From the NCBI GenBank assembly GCA_963557785.1, contig CAUWBF010000007.1, positions 1-64,000 of the forward strand: 64,000 bases of DNA, written 5' to 3'. The notes under the pieces were generated by a model. It saw only the letters and a list, made by a program, of their open reading frames with translations, was not told where the DNA came from and made no database searches. Made by a program: the position numbers and the translations under genes. Below are positions 44,242 through 52,768 of this stretch, piece after piece. Numbering within the stretch: position 1 is the first letter of the stretch; each line of letters begins with the position of its first letter. Source of the stretch: Merdicola sp963557785. GTDB taxonomy: Bacteria > Bacillota > Clostridia > TANB77 > CAG-508.

Positions 44242-45394
44242 AATTCTCTTCTATATATTTAATAACTTGTTGAGTTAGTTCATTAATAACATTTGTAGAA
44301 TAACTACTTCTCAATTCTGCAAAATCTTTAACACCAAGTTCTTTAGGAATAATAATAGGTATAATATCATAATCATTCTTAAGAATTATAGCTTCCATAA
44401 GACCAGTTCTATCATTATCCATAAGGCTAATAAGAAAACCATTCCGATTAAGTTTACTACGAAGCCAATCATATTCAATTTGACGAAGTTTATAAGTTTC
44501 ATGTGGAATATTAACAACACCAATAGTTTTAGATTCAAGGGTAGACCCCCCGTAGAGGATGGAATGATTAATACTCTTTAGATAACATTCAAGACTTAAT
44601 CTATCTTTAGTAGATTTAGTTATAATAATAATGTCATAATTATCTAATTCAAGATTAATAACTCCCTCAATAGTATTACTATTAGTTATAAACTTAACTT
44701 CAGTTTTCTTATTCCTATTTGGAAAATACAGTTTAACATTAACTATTCCTCTTTTATCTTGCCCAAGAACGTAACCATAACATAAATCTGTTTTATTTTT
44801 ATCATAAAAATATTTAGGAATAGGATTAGTAGAACGATTAATATAAAATTGGTCAACAGGATAAACAAAATGAGTATTAAGAAAATTAAGATTAATACCA
44901 AATTGTCCCCAATACTTAGCATCTAAATTATTCCACGGACGAGTAACAAGTTCAATAATAGGTTTATGATTACGTACATTACTAATAGCCCTAACAATAT
45001 TATAATCGTTGTTTTCATCTTTATCTTGTCCATAAATAATATTTCTAAAAGTATAAGCAATATGTTTAAGAACAAATAGAAATTGACTTTTAATAGAAAT
45101 ATCAATTTGCTTATGAACAATTTCAGAGAGTACAGTTGCAGCAGCATCTATACAATCTCCCCACCAATATCCAGCAAAATCTCTTCCTTTAAGTTTATTC
45201 CTATTATCATATCTAAAACCAAAACTAGGATGAGTATCTTCACGAAAAGGACTAGATATAAATTCTCCTGTATCTATACAATGTTGTATATCTTCAACAC
45301 TAATTCCAGTATAAGTACTAAAAATAGTAATTTGACTAACTTTAGAGAAAATATAATCTTTAGTTAAAATAGTATTACTAATATTTCTTTTCAT
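44183..45394 (-). CDS. DnaG-type DNA primase (TOPRIM)
   Basis: 403 residues from the ATG at 45394 (the frame extends to 45478 but would run through a terminator). SSPFREDTHPSFGFR near residue 43 is the strand pattern of DnaG-type primases; the TOPRIM motifs appear as IIITKSTKDRLSL near 225-240 (Glu replaced by Lys-Ser) and LMDNDRTGL near 320-330 (DxD), followed by GVKDFAEL. The usual zinc finger is missing. Repeat copy 17 lies in the TOPRIM region (HSILYGGSTLES). It makes RNA primers for PolB. Confidence 0.75.
   Translation of the reverse strand: MKRNISNTILTKDYIFSKVSQITIFSTYTGISVEDIQHCIDTGEFISSPFREDTHPSFGFRYDNRNKLKGRDFAGYWWGDCIDAAATVLSEIVHKQIDISIKSQFLFVLKHIAYTFRNIIYGQDKDENNDYNIVRAISNVRNHKPIIELVTRPWNNLDAKYWGQFGINLNFLNTHFVYPVDQFYINRSTNPIPKYFYDKNKTDLCYGYVLGQDKRGIVNVKLYFPNRNKKTEVKFITNSNTIEGVINLELDNYDIIIITKSTKDRLSLECYLKSINHSILYGGSTLESKTIGVVNIPHETYKLRQIEYDWLRSKLNRNGFLISLMDNDRTGLMEAIILKNDYDIIPIIIPKELGVKDFAELRSSYSTNVINELTQQVIKYIEENYGEETEFTWDTEESNTLPY
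44545..44561 (-). repeat. Dispersed repeat, coding copy 17
   Basis: Same orientation as the primase gene, read as ILYGGST, the same phase as copy 7 in the RNA polymerase. It lies between the two TOPRIM acidic motifs. Confidence 0.85.
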
Positions 45395-45433
45395 AATATT
45401 TCTAATTTGACCTTTATCGTGAACATATAAAAA

Positions 45434-45470
45434 AAGAGGACTAGGTACTAAAATAGTACCCAATCCTCTT
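45434..45470 (-). terminator. Leftward terminator, two-part stem
   Basis: AAGAGGA/TCCTCTT (outer) and GGTACTA/TAGTACC (inner) stems with small internal loops, followed leftward by TTTTTTTATATG. Lies 31 nt after the stop of the SSB-like gene. Confidence 0.8.
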
Positions 45471-45500
45471 ACATACAACTATTTAACTAACTTTAATTTT

Positions 45501-46520
45501 TTAAAATGGCAAATCTTCTGTTGGATTAACAAAAGCACCAGCAGCATCATTACCACCACCAAATGGACTAAAATCTCCACCGCCATTAAATCCACTAACA
45601 GGATTTATAGGAGCAGCAGTTTGAACACCAGGCATTACACCAACACCAGGCATAGCAACATTTGGCTGTTTAGCTTGTTCGGCAGATTTTTGATAAACAA
45701 TACTTTCTTTATAAGGGTCAATATGCAAACTAGGAGCAGATTGTTCTTTATAAAGTTCAATAACTCCATCATTGATAAATGTAGGAAATCCTAAATCACC
45801 AAATGAAGATTTACTTCCAACAACAGCACGCCATTTACCATCATTCTTAACGAAACGAAGAAGCTTCATCCAAATAGTAATAGGTTTACCTTTAGCATCA
45901 TTATAAACAGGTTTACCATTATTGTTAAGTAACTTAACATAATTTTCAAACACAGTTTTATAACCAGATATAACTTCTTCAGCCTCAACAGGTACATACT
46001 GCATATTTTCATCAAAATCTTCAAAAGGCAAAGTAAGAGCATCAATTTCTTCTTCTGTTAAATCACGACCTTTAAGAACAAATACATTATATATATGTTT
46101 CATAAAGCGGAAAATGTTATCAACTTTCCAAGCACCTTTACCACCGGGAATAGTTTCAACATTACTTTCAGCAGGAAGAAGGCGTTGAGTTACATAACGA
46201 CGTTCATTGATATTTTCATGATTACTAGCAAAAGTAAATGTAAGATAAGGAATACTCATACCAGCAAATGAAGGCATACCTTGAACATCATCTTTCAATG
46301 TAGCCCAATCAACTTTAACATCTTCAAGATGACCAATAAACAAGCCATTAGCTTTATTACAATCAGTACGTTCATCAAACTTTTTACGAGTTACATCACG
46401 TAAATCGTTATTAATACCTCTACCTCTACGTTTTTTAGGAGTTTGTACTTCTGCATTAGCAGTTTGTTCAGCACTTGCTACAACAGTAGCTTCATTCTTA
46501 ATTTCTTTTTCTGTCGACAT
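45501..46520 (-). CDS. SSB-like protein with acidic C-terminal tip (first)
   Basis: 339 residues from the ATG at 46520 (MSTEKEIKNEA); an upstream frame to 46583 is hydrophobic noise over a terminator. A charged N-terminal region with KKRRGRGINND, a beta-rich core (about 60-270), and a Gly/Pro/Asn-rich flexible tail ending PTEDLPF. The tail plus final DLPF is the hallmark of single-stranded DNA-binding proteins, whose tip recruits partners. Third-position C and G are commoner than in neighbours, fitting high expression. Flanked by terminators on both sides, so transcribed as its own unit. Confidence 0.65.
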   Translation of the reverse strand: MSTEKEIKNEATVVASAEQTANAEVQTPKKRRGRGINNDLRDVTRKKFDERTDCNKANGLFIGHLEDVKVDWATLKDDVQGMPSFAGMSIPYLTFTFASNHENINERRYVTQRLLPAESNVETIPGGKGAWKVDNIFRFMKHIYNVFVLKGRDLTEEEIDALTLPFEDFDENMQYVPVEAEEVISGYKTVFENYVKLLNNNGKPVYNDAKGKPITIWMKLLRFVKNDGKWRAVVGSKSSFGDLGFPTFINDGVIELYKEQSAPSLHIDPYKESIVYQKSAEQAKQPNVAMPGVGVMPGVQTAAPINPVSGFNGGGDFSPFGGGNDAAGAFVNPTEDLPF

Positions 46521-46555
46521 AATTAAAGTAATTAAAAGAATTATTAGATAAAATA

Positions 46556-46592
46556 AGAGCTGCACTATTAGCAATACTAACAATGCAGCTCT
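46556..46592 (-). terminator. Leftward terminator hairpin
   Basis: AGAGCTGCA (46556-46564) pairs exactly with TGCAGCTCT (46584-46592), followed leftward by TATTTTATC. It lies 37 nt after the stop of the gene at 46630. Confidence 0.8.
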
Positions 46593-46629
46593 ATGTTCAA
46601 GATACTATATTTCTAGGACGAAGATTTGA

Positions 46630-47457
46630 TTATTCAGCAGTTTCTTCTTTTTCAGCTTTCTTACCGATACGAACAGGTTCTTCATCTTTATATTCGGTAA
46701 GCATTGCAATCTTAACAACAATATCTTTATGACCGTTATTAACAACAGCTTCTTGCAAGTTGTCAATATCTACTGTATAAACACGATTCTTAGAAGTAGC
46801 TTCTTCATCAGTCATATCAGCTTTCAACTGTTTCCAAACATTAGAATCAGTAAAGTTAAGAGTTACACCAATACCAGACAAAGCAGCAGTATTAGCACAC
46901 TTAGAACCTTTAATCTTAGCAACTTCATCACCTTGAATACAGCTAACCAAAAGTTCTTTCTGTTTATCTTCGGTAATACCTTTACGACTAAGAGCAGCTT
47001 TAAGTTCTTCATTAGAAGAAGATAAAGCACCTTTAAGAGTTTCTTGGAAATAAGTATTAATATACTTAATCTTATCATTCTTAGTCATACGAACACGAGT
47101 AGTGCAAGGATTACCATTCTTGTCTAATTCAGCAATACCTTTAGCCAAAGCCCAAATATCAAATTCAGCATGAACAGCCATAGCAGCTTCGGGAGATTCA
47201 ATATCCAAACCTTGTTCTTCACAGAAAGCAACAACTTCGGGTACTTTATTGATAATAGCATTATCAATATTTGCACAGTTATTAATGAACATTACATATT
47301 CACCATGAGCAATGCCGAGAGCTTTAGAAACTTGGGCAGTCATACGGAAACTACCGGGAGTAGAAACAACTACCAATTCAGGTTCTTCACTAACTGCTCT
47401 TTGACCAGCATTAACAATACCCATACCAAAACTCAAACCTTTCTTAAAGTCTTTCAT
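46630..47457 (-). CDS. Probably highly expressed protein of unknown function
   Basis: 275 residues. Starts MKDFKKGLSFGMGIVNAGQRAVSEEPELVVV, with a strand-rich first half and helical middle (about 130-190). No catalytic motif seen. Codons are richer in C/G-ending forms than the surroundings, as in the adjacent SSB-like gene, suggesting strong expression. It has its own terminator and lies between RecT-like and SSB-like genes, so a DNA-binding or replication accessory role is plausible but unproven. Confidence 0.6.
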   Translation of the reverse strand: MKDFKKGLSFGMGIVNAGQRAVSEEPELVVVSTPGSFRMTAQVSKALGIAHGEYVMFINNCANIDNAIINKVPEVVAFCEEQGLDIESPEAAMAVHAEFDIWALAKGIAELDKNGNPCTTRVRMTKNDKIKYINTYFQETLKGALSSSNEELKAALSRKGITEDKQKELLVSCIQGDEVAKIKGSKCANTAALSGIGVTLNFTDSNVWKQLKADMTDEEATSKNRVYTVDIDNLQEAVVNNGHKDIVVKIAMLTEYKDEEPVRIGKKAEKEETAE

Positions 47458-47535
47458 AATTTTTGTAATTTAAAAGTGAATAATATCAGTCATACGACTG
47501 TTTTGTTTAATAATAATTTCTCTAGTTTGTTTATG

Positions 47536-48468
47536 TTATTGAATTTCAGTAATATCAATAATATCTTCATTACTCAAATCAATACCTTGCATAGTCTTTA
47601 ATTCTTCTGTGCTTAAACAGCCCATAATTAAATCATTAGCAATTTCACGAGCACCATAAACAAATGCTCTATGACTTATCATTATTTTAGGATATTTCTT
47701 ATAAGTATCTTTTTCAAAACATCCAGCAACAATAGCATCTTTATAAGTAAACTCACCAGTAGCAACCATATTACGTTCTCCAATTTTACGATAAAAACGA
47801 TAACTAGTAATATAATCAATAGGAACAGCAGGTATTCTATAAACAGGAACTTTACCAGTAGAAGCAATTTGTTTAGCTTCATTAGTATTAGTAGCTATTT
47901 CAAACTTACCATTAAGTTGATATTCTTTATATACATTACCATTATAATCTTTATAATATTTAACAGGATAAACATATATATGTTCATGGTCTTTATCTTC
48001 TGTATTTTTAGTTTGTGCCTCTTTGGGAGTAAGACACTTAATACAGTCAGATGGAAGTTTATCTTCATCATAAGCATTAAAGCCATCTGTATATTCGTAC
48101 AGAGCGCGATAATTATCTACTTTTTCCCAACTCACGCTGCCTTTGACAAGTAATGCCTTAATAATGTGAACATCAACACCTGTTTTACCTTGAACTACAT
48201 GAATATGTTCAATGCAAGTAGAAAATGGAAGTCTAAGGTCTTTAGCTCTCATTGCAATAGCAAGACCATCTTCAACAGACTTAATACCACATTTATCACT
48301 ACGCATAACACGTTTGATAAATACTTCAAGACTTGCAATTTCAGCTTCACTCATATAATTAAGCTGATATGGAGCAACAGAATGTTGAACACCATGTTGT
48401 TTTTCAATACCACTATTACTAACAGCAACAGTAGTATCATTAACTTTAACTTCTTTATCTTCGTCCAT
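47536..48468 (-). CDS. RecT-like single-strand annealing protein
   Basis: 310 residues. The core from residue about 45 (EVFIKRVMRSDKCGIKSVEDGLAIAMRAKDLRLPF, then IHVVQGKTGVDVHIIKALLV) and the C-terminal half (FTYKDAIVAGCFEKDTYKKYPKIMISHRAFVYGAREI, then LIMGCLSTEEL) follow the pattern of phage RecT-family annealing proteins: a strand after the VxxGK turn and a helix with KYPKxMxxxRA. It would anneal ssDNA in recombination-dependent replication, next to SSB and helicase-like genes. A patch at about 48030-48160 uses C-rich codons unlike the rest. Confidence 0.6.
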   Translation of the reverse strand: MDEDKEVKVNDTTVAVSNSGIEKQHGVQHSVAPYQLNYMSEAEIASLEVFIKRVMRSDKCGIKSVEDGLAIAMRAKDLRLPFSTCIEHIHVVQGKTGVDVHIIKALLVKGSVSWEKVDNYRALYEYTDGFNAYDEDKLPSDCIKCLTPKEAQTKNTEDKDHEHIYVYPVKYYKDYNGNVYKEYQLNGKFEIATNTNEAKQIASTGKVPVYRIPAVPIDYITSYRFYRKIGERNMVATGEFTYKDAIVAGCFEKDTYKKYPKIMISHRAFVYGAREIANDLIMGCLSTEELKTMQGIDLSNEDIIDITEIQ

Positions 48469-48520
48469 TCTATCAAAGAGCGATTTTGATTACACAACAA
48501 ATGTAACTATTATATTTATA

Positions 48521-49897
48521 CTAGCAAACAATATCATCAAAATTTTGAGCACTAATATCAGAATTAACATTCTGTATAACTTCATGTTTAGCCGATAACT
48601 TTTCCTTTTTAAGACTTGCTTCCTCAATAGTACCAGCTATATAAAGTTTATGTACTTTAAGTTTTGATTGACTACAATTAACATTATTATAACGATAGAT
48701 AAGTTCATCTATTGTATCACATAAAGGTGAGGTTAAAATCCATTCGTCTACGCTTGTTTCTAGGCTGTCAGTTGAATTATTTTTTATAGATAATACTCTT
48801 AATAAGCCATCATTAAAAGACTTCAAATTCAGCGTGGAAATAGCCTTAGATTTGATTATACGAGCAGTCCCTTTCTTGCTTCCAGACTTGTATAAAATAG
48901 GAATACCATTACTATCAACTAGAACTTTATCCTCAATTTTATCATGGTAATCACCACAAATTTCACCTAATTTATCATTAATATATTTAGTTACAGTAGC
49001 AGCATATTCACCTCTCTTACTAATAATAAGAAATCGTTTATCAGGATTATCTTTAATAATTTCAACTATCCTTTCTAGCTTACAAACATTATCAGAACAT
49101 ATAAGCATACGTTCACGAACAATACTATAAAAAGTCTTAACTCGTTCAGCAAGAACAAGAGGATTATAACATTCATCAATTTGTTTACTAAAAGGATTAG
49201 TCATATCCATATCAGCACTCCATCCATTATATTCAGCTATTTCTGTAATATATTGAATAGCACTACGTCCATCTTGAGTACCATTTCGAGCACATTTAAT
49301 ATTATCAAGATTACCAAATACTTGAATAGTCTGAGTAATAAATTCAGTATATTTATCATAATTAGTAATATCTTCTTGACTAGTAAATAAAATCTGCTCT
49401 CTGTGTTCCTCTACGGGGAGTATAGCTCGCATACCACTAGAATTTAGAATATTATTAATAGGTGGAATATTATTATAAATCTTAGTTAATGTAGAAGTAT
49501 CAATAGTTTTTTCAGTTAAAATCATAAGTTTAAATCTAGCATGATTAAAAACTGTATTACAAGATAAATTCCATTCGTTAACTCCAACAACAATAGAAAT
49601 ATCATAACTATAATTATATCTACTATTAACATAAGTATGAGTAAGAATATTAATAGTATCTATATTTATATTATGATTTTTAAGACCATCAACAATTTCA
49701 GTTCTTCTTTTCCAATTATCTGTAACAATAAGTATTTTAATATTATCATTCTTATTTCTCATAAGACTAATAATTCTACTTATAATTTCACAATAATCAA
49801 CAGGTGGAACACAATTAATAGTTCCAATACCTTTATATTCTTTAGAACCCCATTTATTAATTAGTCTATCATAAGTTTCTTCAACTATATTTTTCAT
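48521..49897 (-). CDS. Helicase-like protein, Walker A not visible
   Basis: 458 residues. The layout resembles an SNF2/DEAD-type superfamily 2 helicase: an N-terminal alpha/beta region (IKILIVTDNWKRRTEIVDGL near 52-72, DISIVVGVNEWN near 103, LMILTEK near 125), and a C-terminal RecA-like domain with FLIISKRGEYAATVTKYI near 290, ILTSPLCDTIDELIYR near 390. The expected GxGKT/S P-loop is replaced by NCVPPVDYCEI near 28-38 and no DExH box is seen, so ATPase activity is doubtful. Repeat copy 18 is in frame (ILPVEEH). Stop of PolB's neighbour overlaps by 4 nt. Confidence 0.5.
   Translation of the reverse strand: MKNIVEETYDRLINKWGSKEYKGIGTINCVPPVDYCEIISRIISLMRNKNDNIKILIVTDNWKRRTEIVDGLKNHNINIDTINILTHTYVNSRYNYSYDISIVVGVNEWNLSCNTVFNHARFKLMILTEKTIDTSTLTKIYNNIPPINNILNSSGMRAILPVEEHREQILFTSQEDITNYDKYTEFITQTIQVFGNLDNIKCARNGTQDGRSAIQYITEIAEYNGWSADMDMTNPFSKQIDECYNPLVLAERVKTFYSIVRERMLICSDNVCKLERIVEIIKDNPDKRFLIISKRGEYAATVTKYINDKLGEICGDYHDKIEDKVLVDSNGIPILYKSGSKKGTARIIKSKAISTLNLKSFNDGLLRVLSIKNNSTDSLETSVDEWILTSPLCDTIDELIYRYNNVNCSQSKLKVHKLYIAGTIEEASLKKEKLSAKHEVIQNVNSDISAQNFDDIVC
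49405..49421 (+). repeat. Dispersed repeat, coding copy 18
   Basis: GTTCCTCTACGGGGAGT followed by ATAGC as in other copies; read in the leftward gene as ILPVEEH. Confidence 0.75.
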
Positions 49898-52221
49898 CCA
49901 AAATCATCTTCATTAAAAATAGGATTATACATACCACTATATTTTTTAATTTTACTTTTACCTTTACCTTTAGGAGAAATTTTAAGTTTGATAGGATTAA
50001 TAATCTTCATAGCTTCTTGATAATAAAATTTAAAATTAATATCTCTAAGAGAAATATCTTTATCATCAAGACTATTAATAACTGTTACAACAGAACCAGC
50101 TGCCATTCTACTACGAGAACCATTATCGTTATGAACTTTCTCAATAATATAACCTCTATTAGAAACATAAAACCTAACATATCTTTGACAAATAACATGA
50201 GTAACTTGTCCATTTTCAATCTTAGTTTCTTCTACATGAAATTGTCTACCAACATTTTGAGTAAGACAAAAGTCAAGAATATTAGTAGCTTCTTGAAGAG
50301 TATCCATAACAGGTTTATTCTTAAGAAAATAGTTTTCAATAGCTTGAGCAACAATAGGCATAGAATAACCTTTAGTTAAATCTAAAGAATACATCATAGG
50401 ATTAAGAGCGCCTTTAGATTCAAGCTTAAGTTTATGAACACCATTTTTAATAACTCTAAATTGGCTAAGATAATTATTTATATCTCTACTAACAAGACAA
50501 TGATAATAATCAGTATCAAACTTAAGTTTAGTAGTTTGTTCCCAATCATCTTTAATACGATTATAAATATCAATATCTCGTTTATAAAGTTTAATAACAA
50601 TACCATCTGTATTAGCACTTAACACATGAATATTGTTTAACTCTAATTCCTCAACCAACATTAACATCATTAACTGCCCATTAATAGTAGTTTTAAGTAC
50701 AGCTAATCTATCATAAAGATTACCATTTTCAAATCCAAGTTTACCATAAACAGAATTAATAACAATCTTTAAAACTAAAGCTAAAGTATCTCTATCAATT
50801 CCGTCAACAGTATCTTCATCGCTGTGTTTAACTTCAACTCTTTTATTTTTAAGCCAACCAATAAGATTACAAAAAGCATTAGTATCAAGATGAGCTGGAG
50901 CTACTTTATGAGCAGCAATAATACTAGGATACATACTATTAATATCAGCATGAATATAAACATAGTCATCATTGCCAAGTACATCGTGTTGACCCCCCGT
51001 GGAGGATGGAAATAATTCTCTTCCACTACTCCAAAGTTCAACAGGATTATCTTGACTATGTAAACCTCCAGTTGCAACAGTATAAGTTACATTTCCAATT
51101 TTAACTTCTTTACTAAACGCATCTTTATTAACTCTATAAATAGTAGTTTTAAGACATTCATCAAGAAAATCTTGCATAGGTTTAGTTTTGAATTTAATAA
51201 AAGGAAAAATAACTTTTTTAAAACTCATAGCAGTTCTTTCAGTTTTCTTACCTTTCCATTGTTCGGGAGCAAGACCACTAAACTTACTATAAAATTTCTC
51301 AAAAAGAATATCAGCAGTTTTACTACGACTAGAATTAAGAACATCAACATCATATGCTTTACTAATAGCATAACGAGATTTAATTTCTTCTGGATAAAGA
51401 CGAACTATTTCAGCTACAATGAAAACATCATTAAGATTATAATACATCATAGGTTCAATATATTCATCAAGAATAAATCTATCCCATTTATCTACTAGTT
51501 TATTAAGCTGACTAATACTCATTCCTTTAAGACTAGGAATTTCATCATATAGTTCAGCTTCTTTTTCATTAATATCAGGAAGTTCATATTCTAGAAGTTC
51601 ATACCATTGAAGATTAATTGAAGTTTGCTTTAAACCTTTAGGAACAGGTTTACGTTCACCTGTTTTACTATCTACAACTACACTTGCTTTATTAAGAGCA
51701 AATATACGCATTACATCAATACCTGTAAATGGTAGTTTATATTTTCTAAGACTATTAAGATAAAAATCAGTTTTAAATTTATCTTTATCATCTTGACTAG
51801 AAATAATAGTTTTACTAGTTTCATATAACTTATTAATAAGTTCTTTCGTACTATTCGTACGCATATAAAAACTAAGTAAAGCAGCAATCATAAGATTATC
51901 ATAATTGAAATTATTAAATCCATACAAGTCAGTACGAATAATATTTCCATTAGAATCTTTATAACATCTAGTCTTATTAATATAACCTATCATAGAAAGT
52001 AATTGACTATCATCTATATCTGTTATATAAAACTTATATTTTTCAACAGTTTTAAGACGAGCCTTAATTTCTTCAACAGATAGTTTTTGAACTAAAGGAA
52101 TAGGTTTATTATCAGCATTAACACAATCTTTAAATACTTTAAGATAACTATTAATACTAACAAAAGTAACAGAAAAGAAATTTCTTAAAACTTCAACATC
52201 ATAAGCTATACAATTAATCAT
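49894..52221 (-). CDS. polB: DNA polymerase, family B
   Basis: 775 residues. N-terminal exonuclease start IAYDVEVLRN (Asp8, Glu10), further exonuclease-like FNNFNYDNLMI near 104 and MMYYNLNDVFIVAEI near 258. Polymerase motif A HADINSMYPSII near 422-433, motif B KIVINSVYGKLGF near 482-494, motif C ANTDGIVI near 535-542 (D-T-D rendered NTDG). Repeat copy 19 is inserted in frame (FPSSTGGQ) about 15-20 residues before motif A. It replicates the phage genome; the short length and absence of a large N-terminal domain recall smaller phage PolB enzymes. Overlaps neighbours by 4 and 8 nt. Confidence 0.9.
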   Translation of the reverse strand: MINCIAYDVEVLRNFFSVTFVSINSYLKVFKDCVNADNKPIPLVQKLSVEEIKARLKTVEKYKFYITDIDDSQLLSMIGYINKTRCYKDSNGNIIRTDLYGFNNFNYDNLMIAALLSFYMRTNSTKELINKLYETSKTIISSQDDKDKFKTDFYLNSLRKYKLPFTGIDVMRIFALNKASVVVDSKTGERKPVPKGLKQTSINLQWYELLEYELPDINEKEAELYDEIPSLKGMSISQLNKLVDKWDRFILDEYIEPMMYYNLNDVFIVAEIVRLYPEEIKSRYAISKAYDVDVLNSSRSKTADILFEKFYSKFSGLAPEQWKGKKTERTAMSFKKVIFPFIKFKTKPMQDFLDECLKTTIYRVNKDAFSKEVKIGNVTYTVATGGLHSQDNPVELWSSGRELFPSSTGGQHDVLGNDDYVYIHADINSMYPSIIAAHKVAPAHLDTNAFCNLIGWLKNKRVEVKHSDEDTVDGIDRDTLALVLKIVINSVYGKLGFENGNLYDRLAVLKTTINGQLMMLMLVEELELNNIHVLSANTDGIVIKLYKRDIDIYNRIKDDWEQTTKLKFDTDYYHCLVSRDINNYLSQFRVIKNGVHKLKLESKGALNPMMYSLDLTKGYSMPIVAQAIENYFLKNKPVMDTLQEATNILDFCLTQNVGRQFHVEETKIENGQVTHVICQRYVRFYVSNRGYIIEKVHNDNGSRSRMAAGSVVTVINSLDDKDISLRDINFKFYYQEAMKIINPIKLKISPKGKGKSKIKKYSGMYNPIFNEDDFG
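50992..51008 (-). repeat. Dispersed repeat, coding copy 19
   Basis: In the sense of the PolB gene it reads PSSTGGQ, identical to copies 1 and 9, placed just before catalytic motif A. Confidence 0.85.
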
Positions 52222-52768
52222 TTATATAATTTAATCCATAGTTATTTCTATTTTGATTAACCCAATTAATATCATCAGCAAAACGCTGTTTAAATATATG
52301 ATAAAGATTATCATCTTTAAATTTAATAAGAGGAGAATAATTACTAAATACATATTTACCGCCAGTAGCCATAAATCTAGGAATTGGATTATCACTAATA
52401 CTACGATAAGCATCCCCAAATACAAATAGATACTTATAATTAATTCTAGCTAATTCTTTCCATAAAATATTACGACATTTATCAATAGCAGTAAGATATG
52501 TATTATAATTATTAGAACAAGCACATTTAATACTATAAGTCATATACACATCTTCAGTATTATTACGTCCAGAATATTCATCATAAAGATTACCAATATC
52601 AGTAAATAATTGATAACCTTCACAATAATTTCTATCACCTCTAGGAAATAGGAAAACAATATCTCCATGAATACTTCCTTTACCACCTTGTATATATTTA
52701 CCTGTATTAAATATACGATTTGGACATCTTTCACAATCAGGATATTCGTCAACAGTTTTACTTGCCAT
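52214..52768 (-). CDS. Uracil-DNA glycosylase-like protein (family 4 type)
   Basis: 184 residues. DCERCPNRIFNTGKYIQGGKGSIHGDIVFLFPRGD near 10-45 and TYSIKCACSNN near 77-88 follow the pattern of family 4 uracil-DNA glycosylases and SPO1 polymerase-like proteins, with cysteines that could hold an Fe-S cluster (C13, C16, C83, C85). ILWKELARINYKYLFVFGDAYRSI near 103-126 is the usual LGxxA strand-helix equivalent. The catalytic GE(x)PG motif is modified (FLFPRGD), so activity is uncertain. Sits between PolB and a helicase, as in related phages. Confidence 0.6.
   Translation of the reverse strand: MASKTVDEYPDCERCPNRIFNTGKYIQGGKGSIHGDIVFLFPRGDRNYCEGYQLFTDIGNLYDEYSGRNNTEDVYMTYSIKCACSNNYNTYLTAIDKCRNILWKELARINYKYLFVFGDAYRSISDNPIPRFMATGGKYVFSNYSPLIKFKDDNLYHIFKQRFADDINWVNQNRNNYGLNYIND

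Noticed and set aside
45395..45478. Upstream extension of the primase frame
   Set aside because: It would run across a strong terminator; the ATG at 45394 starts the conserved-looking protein.
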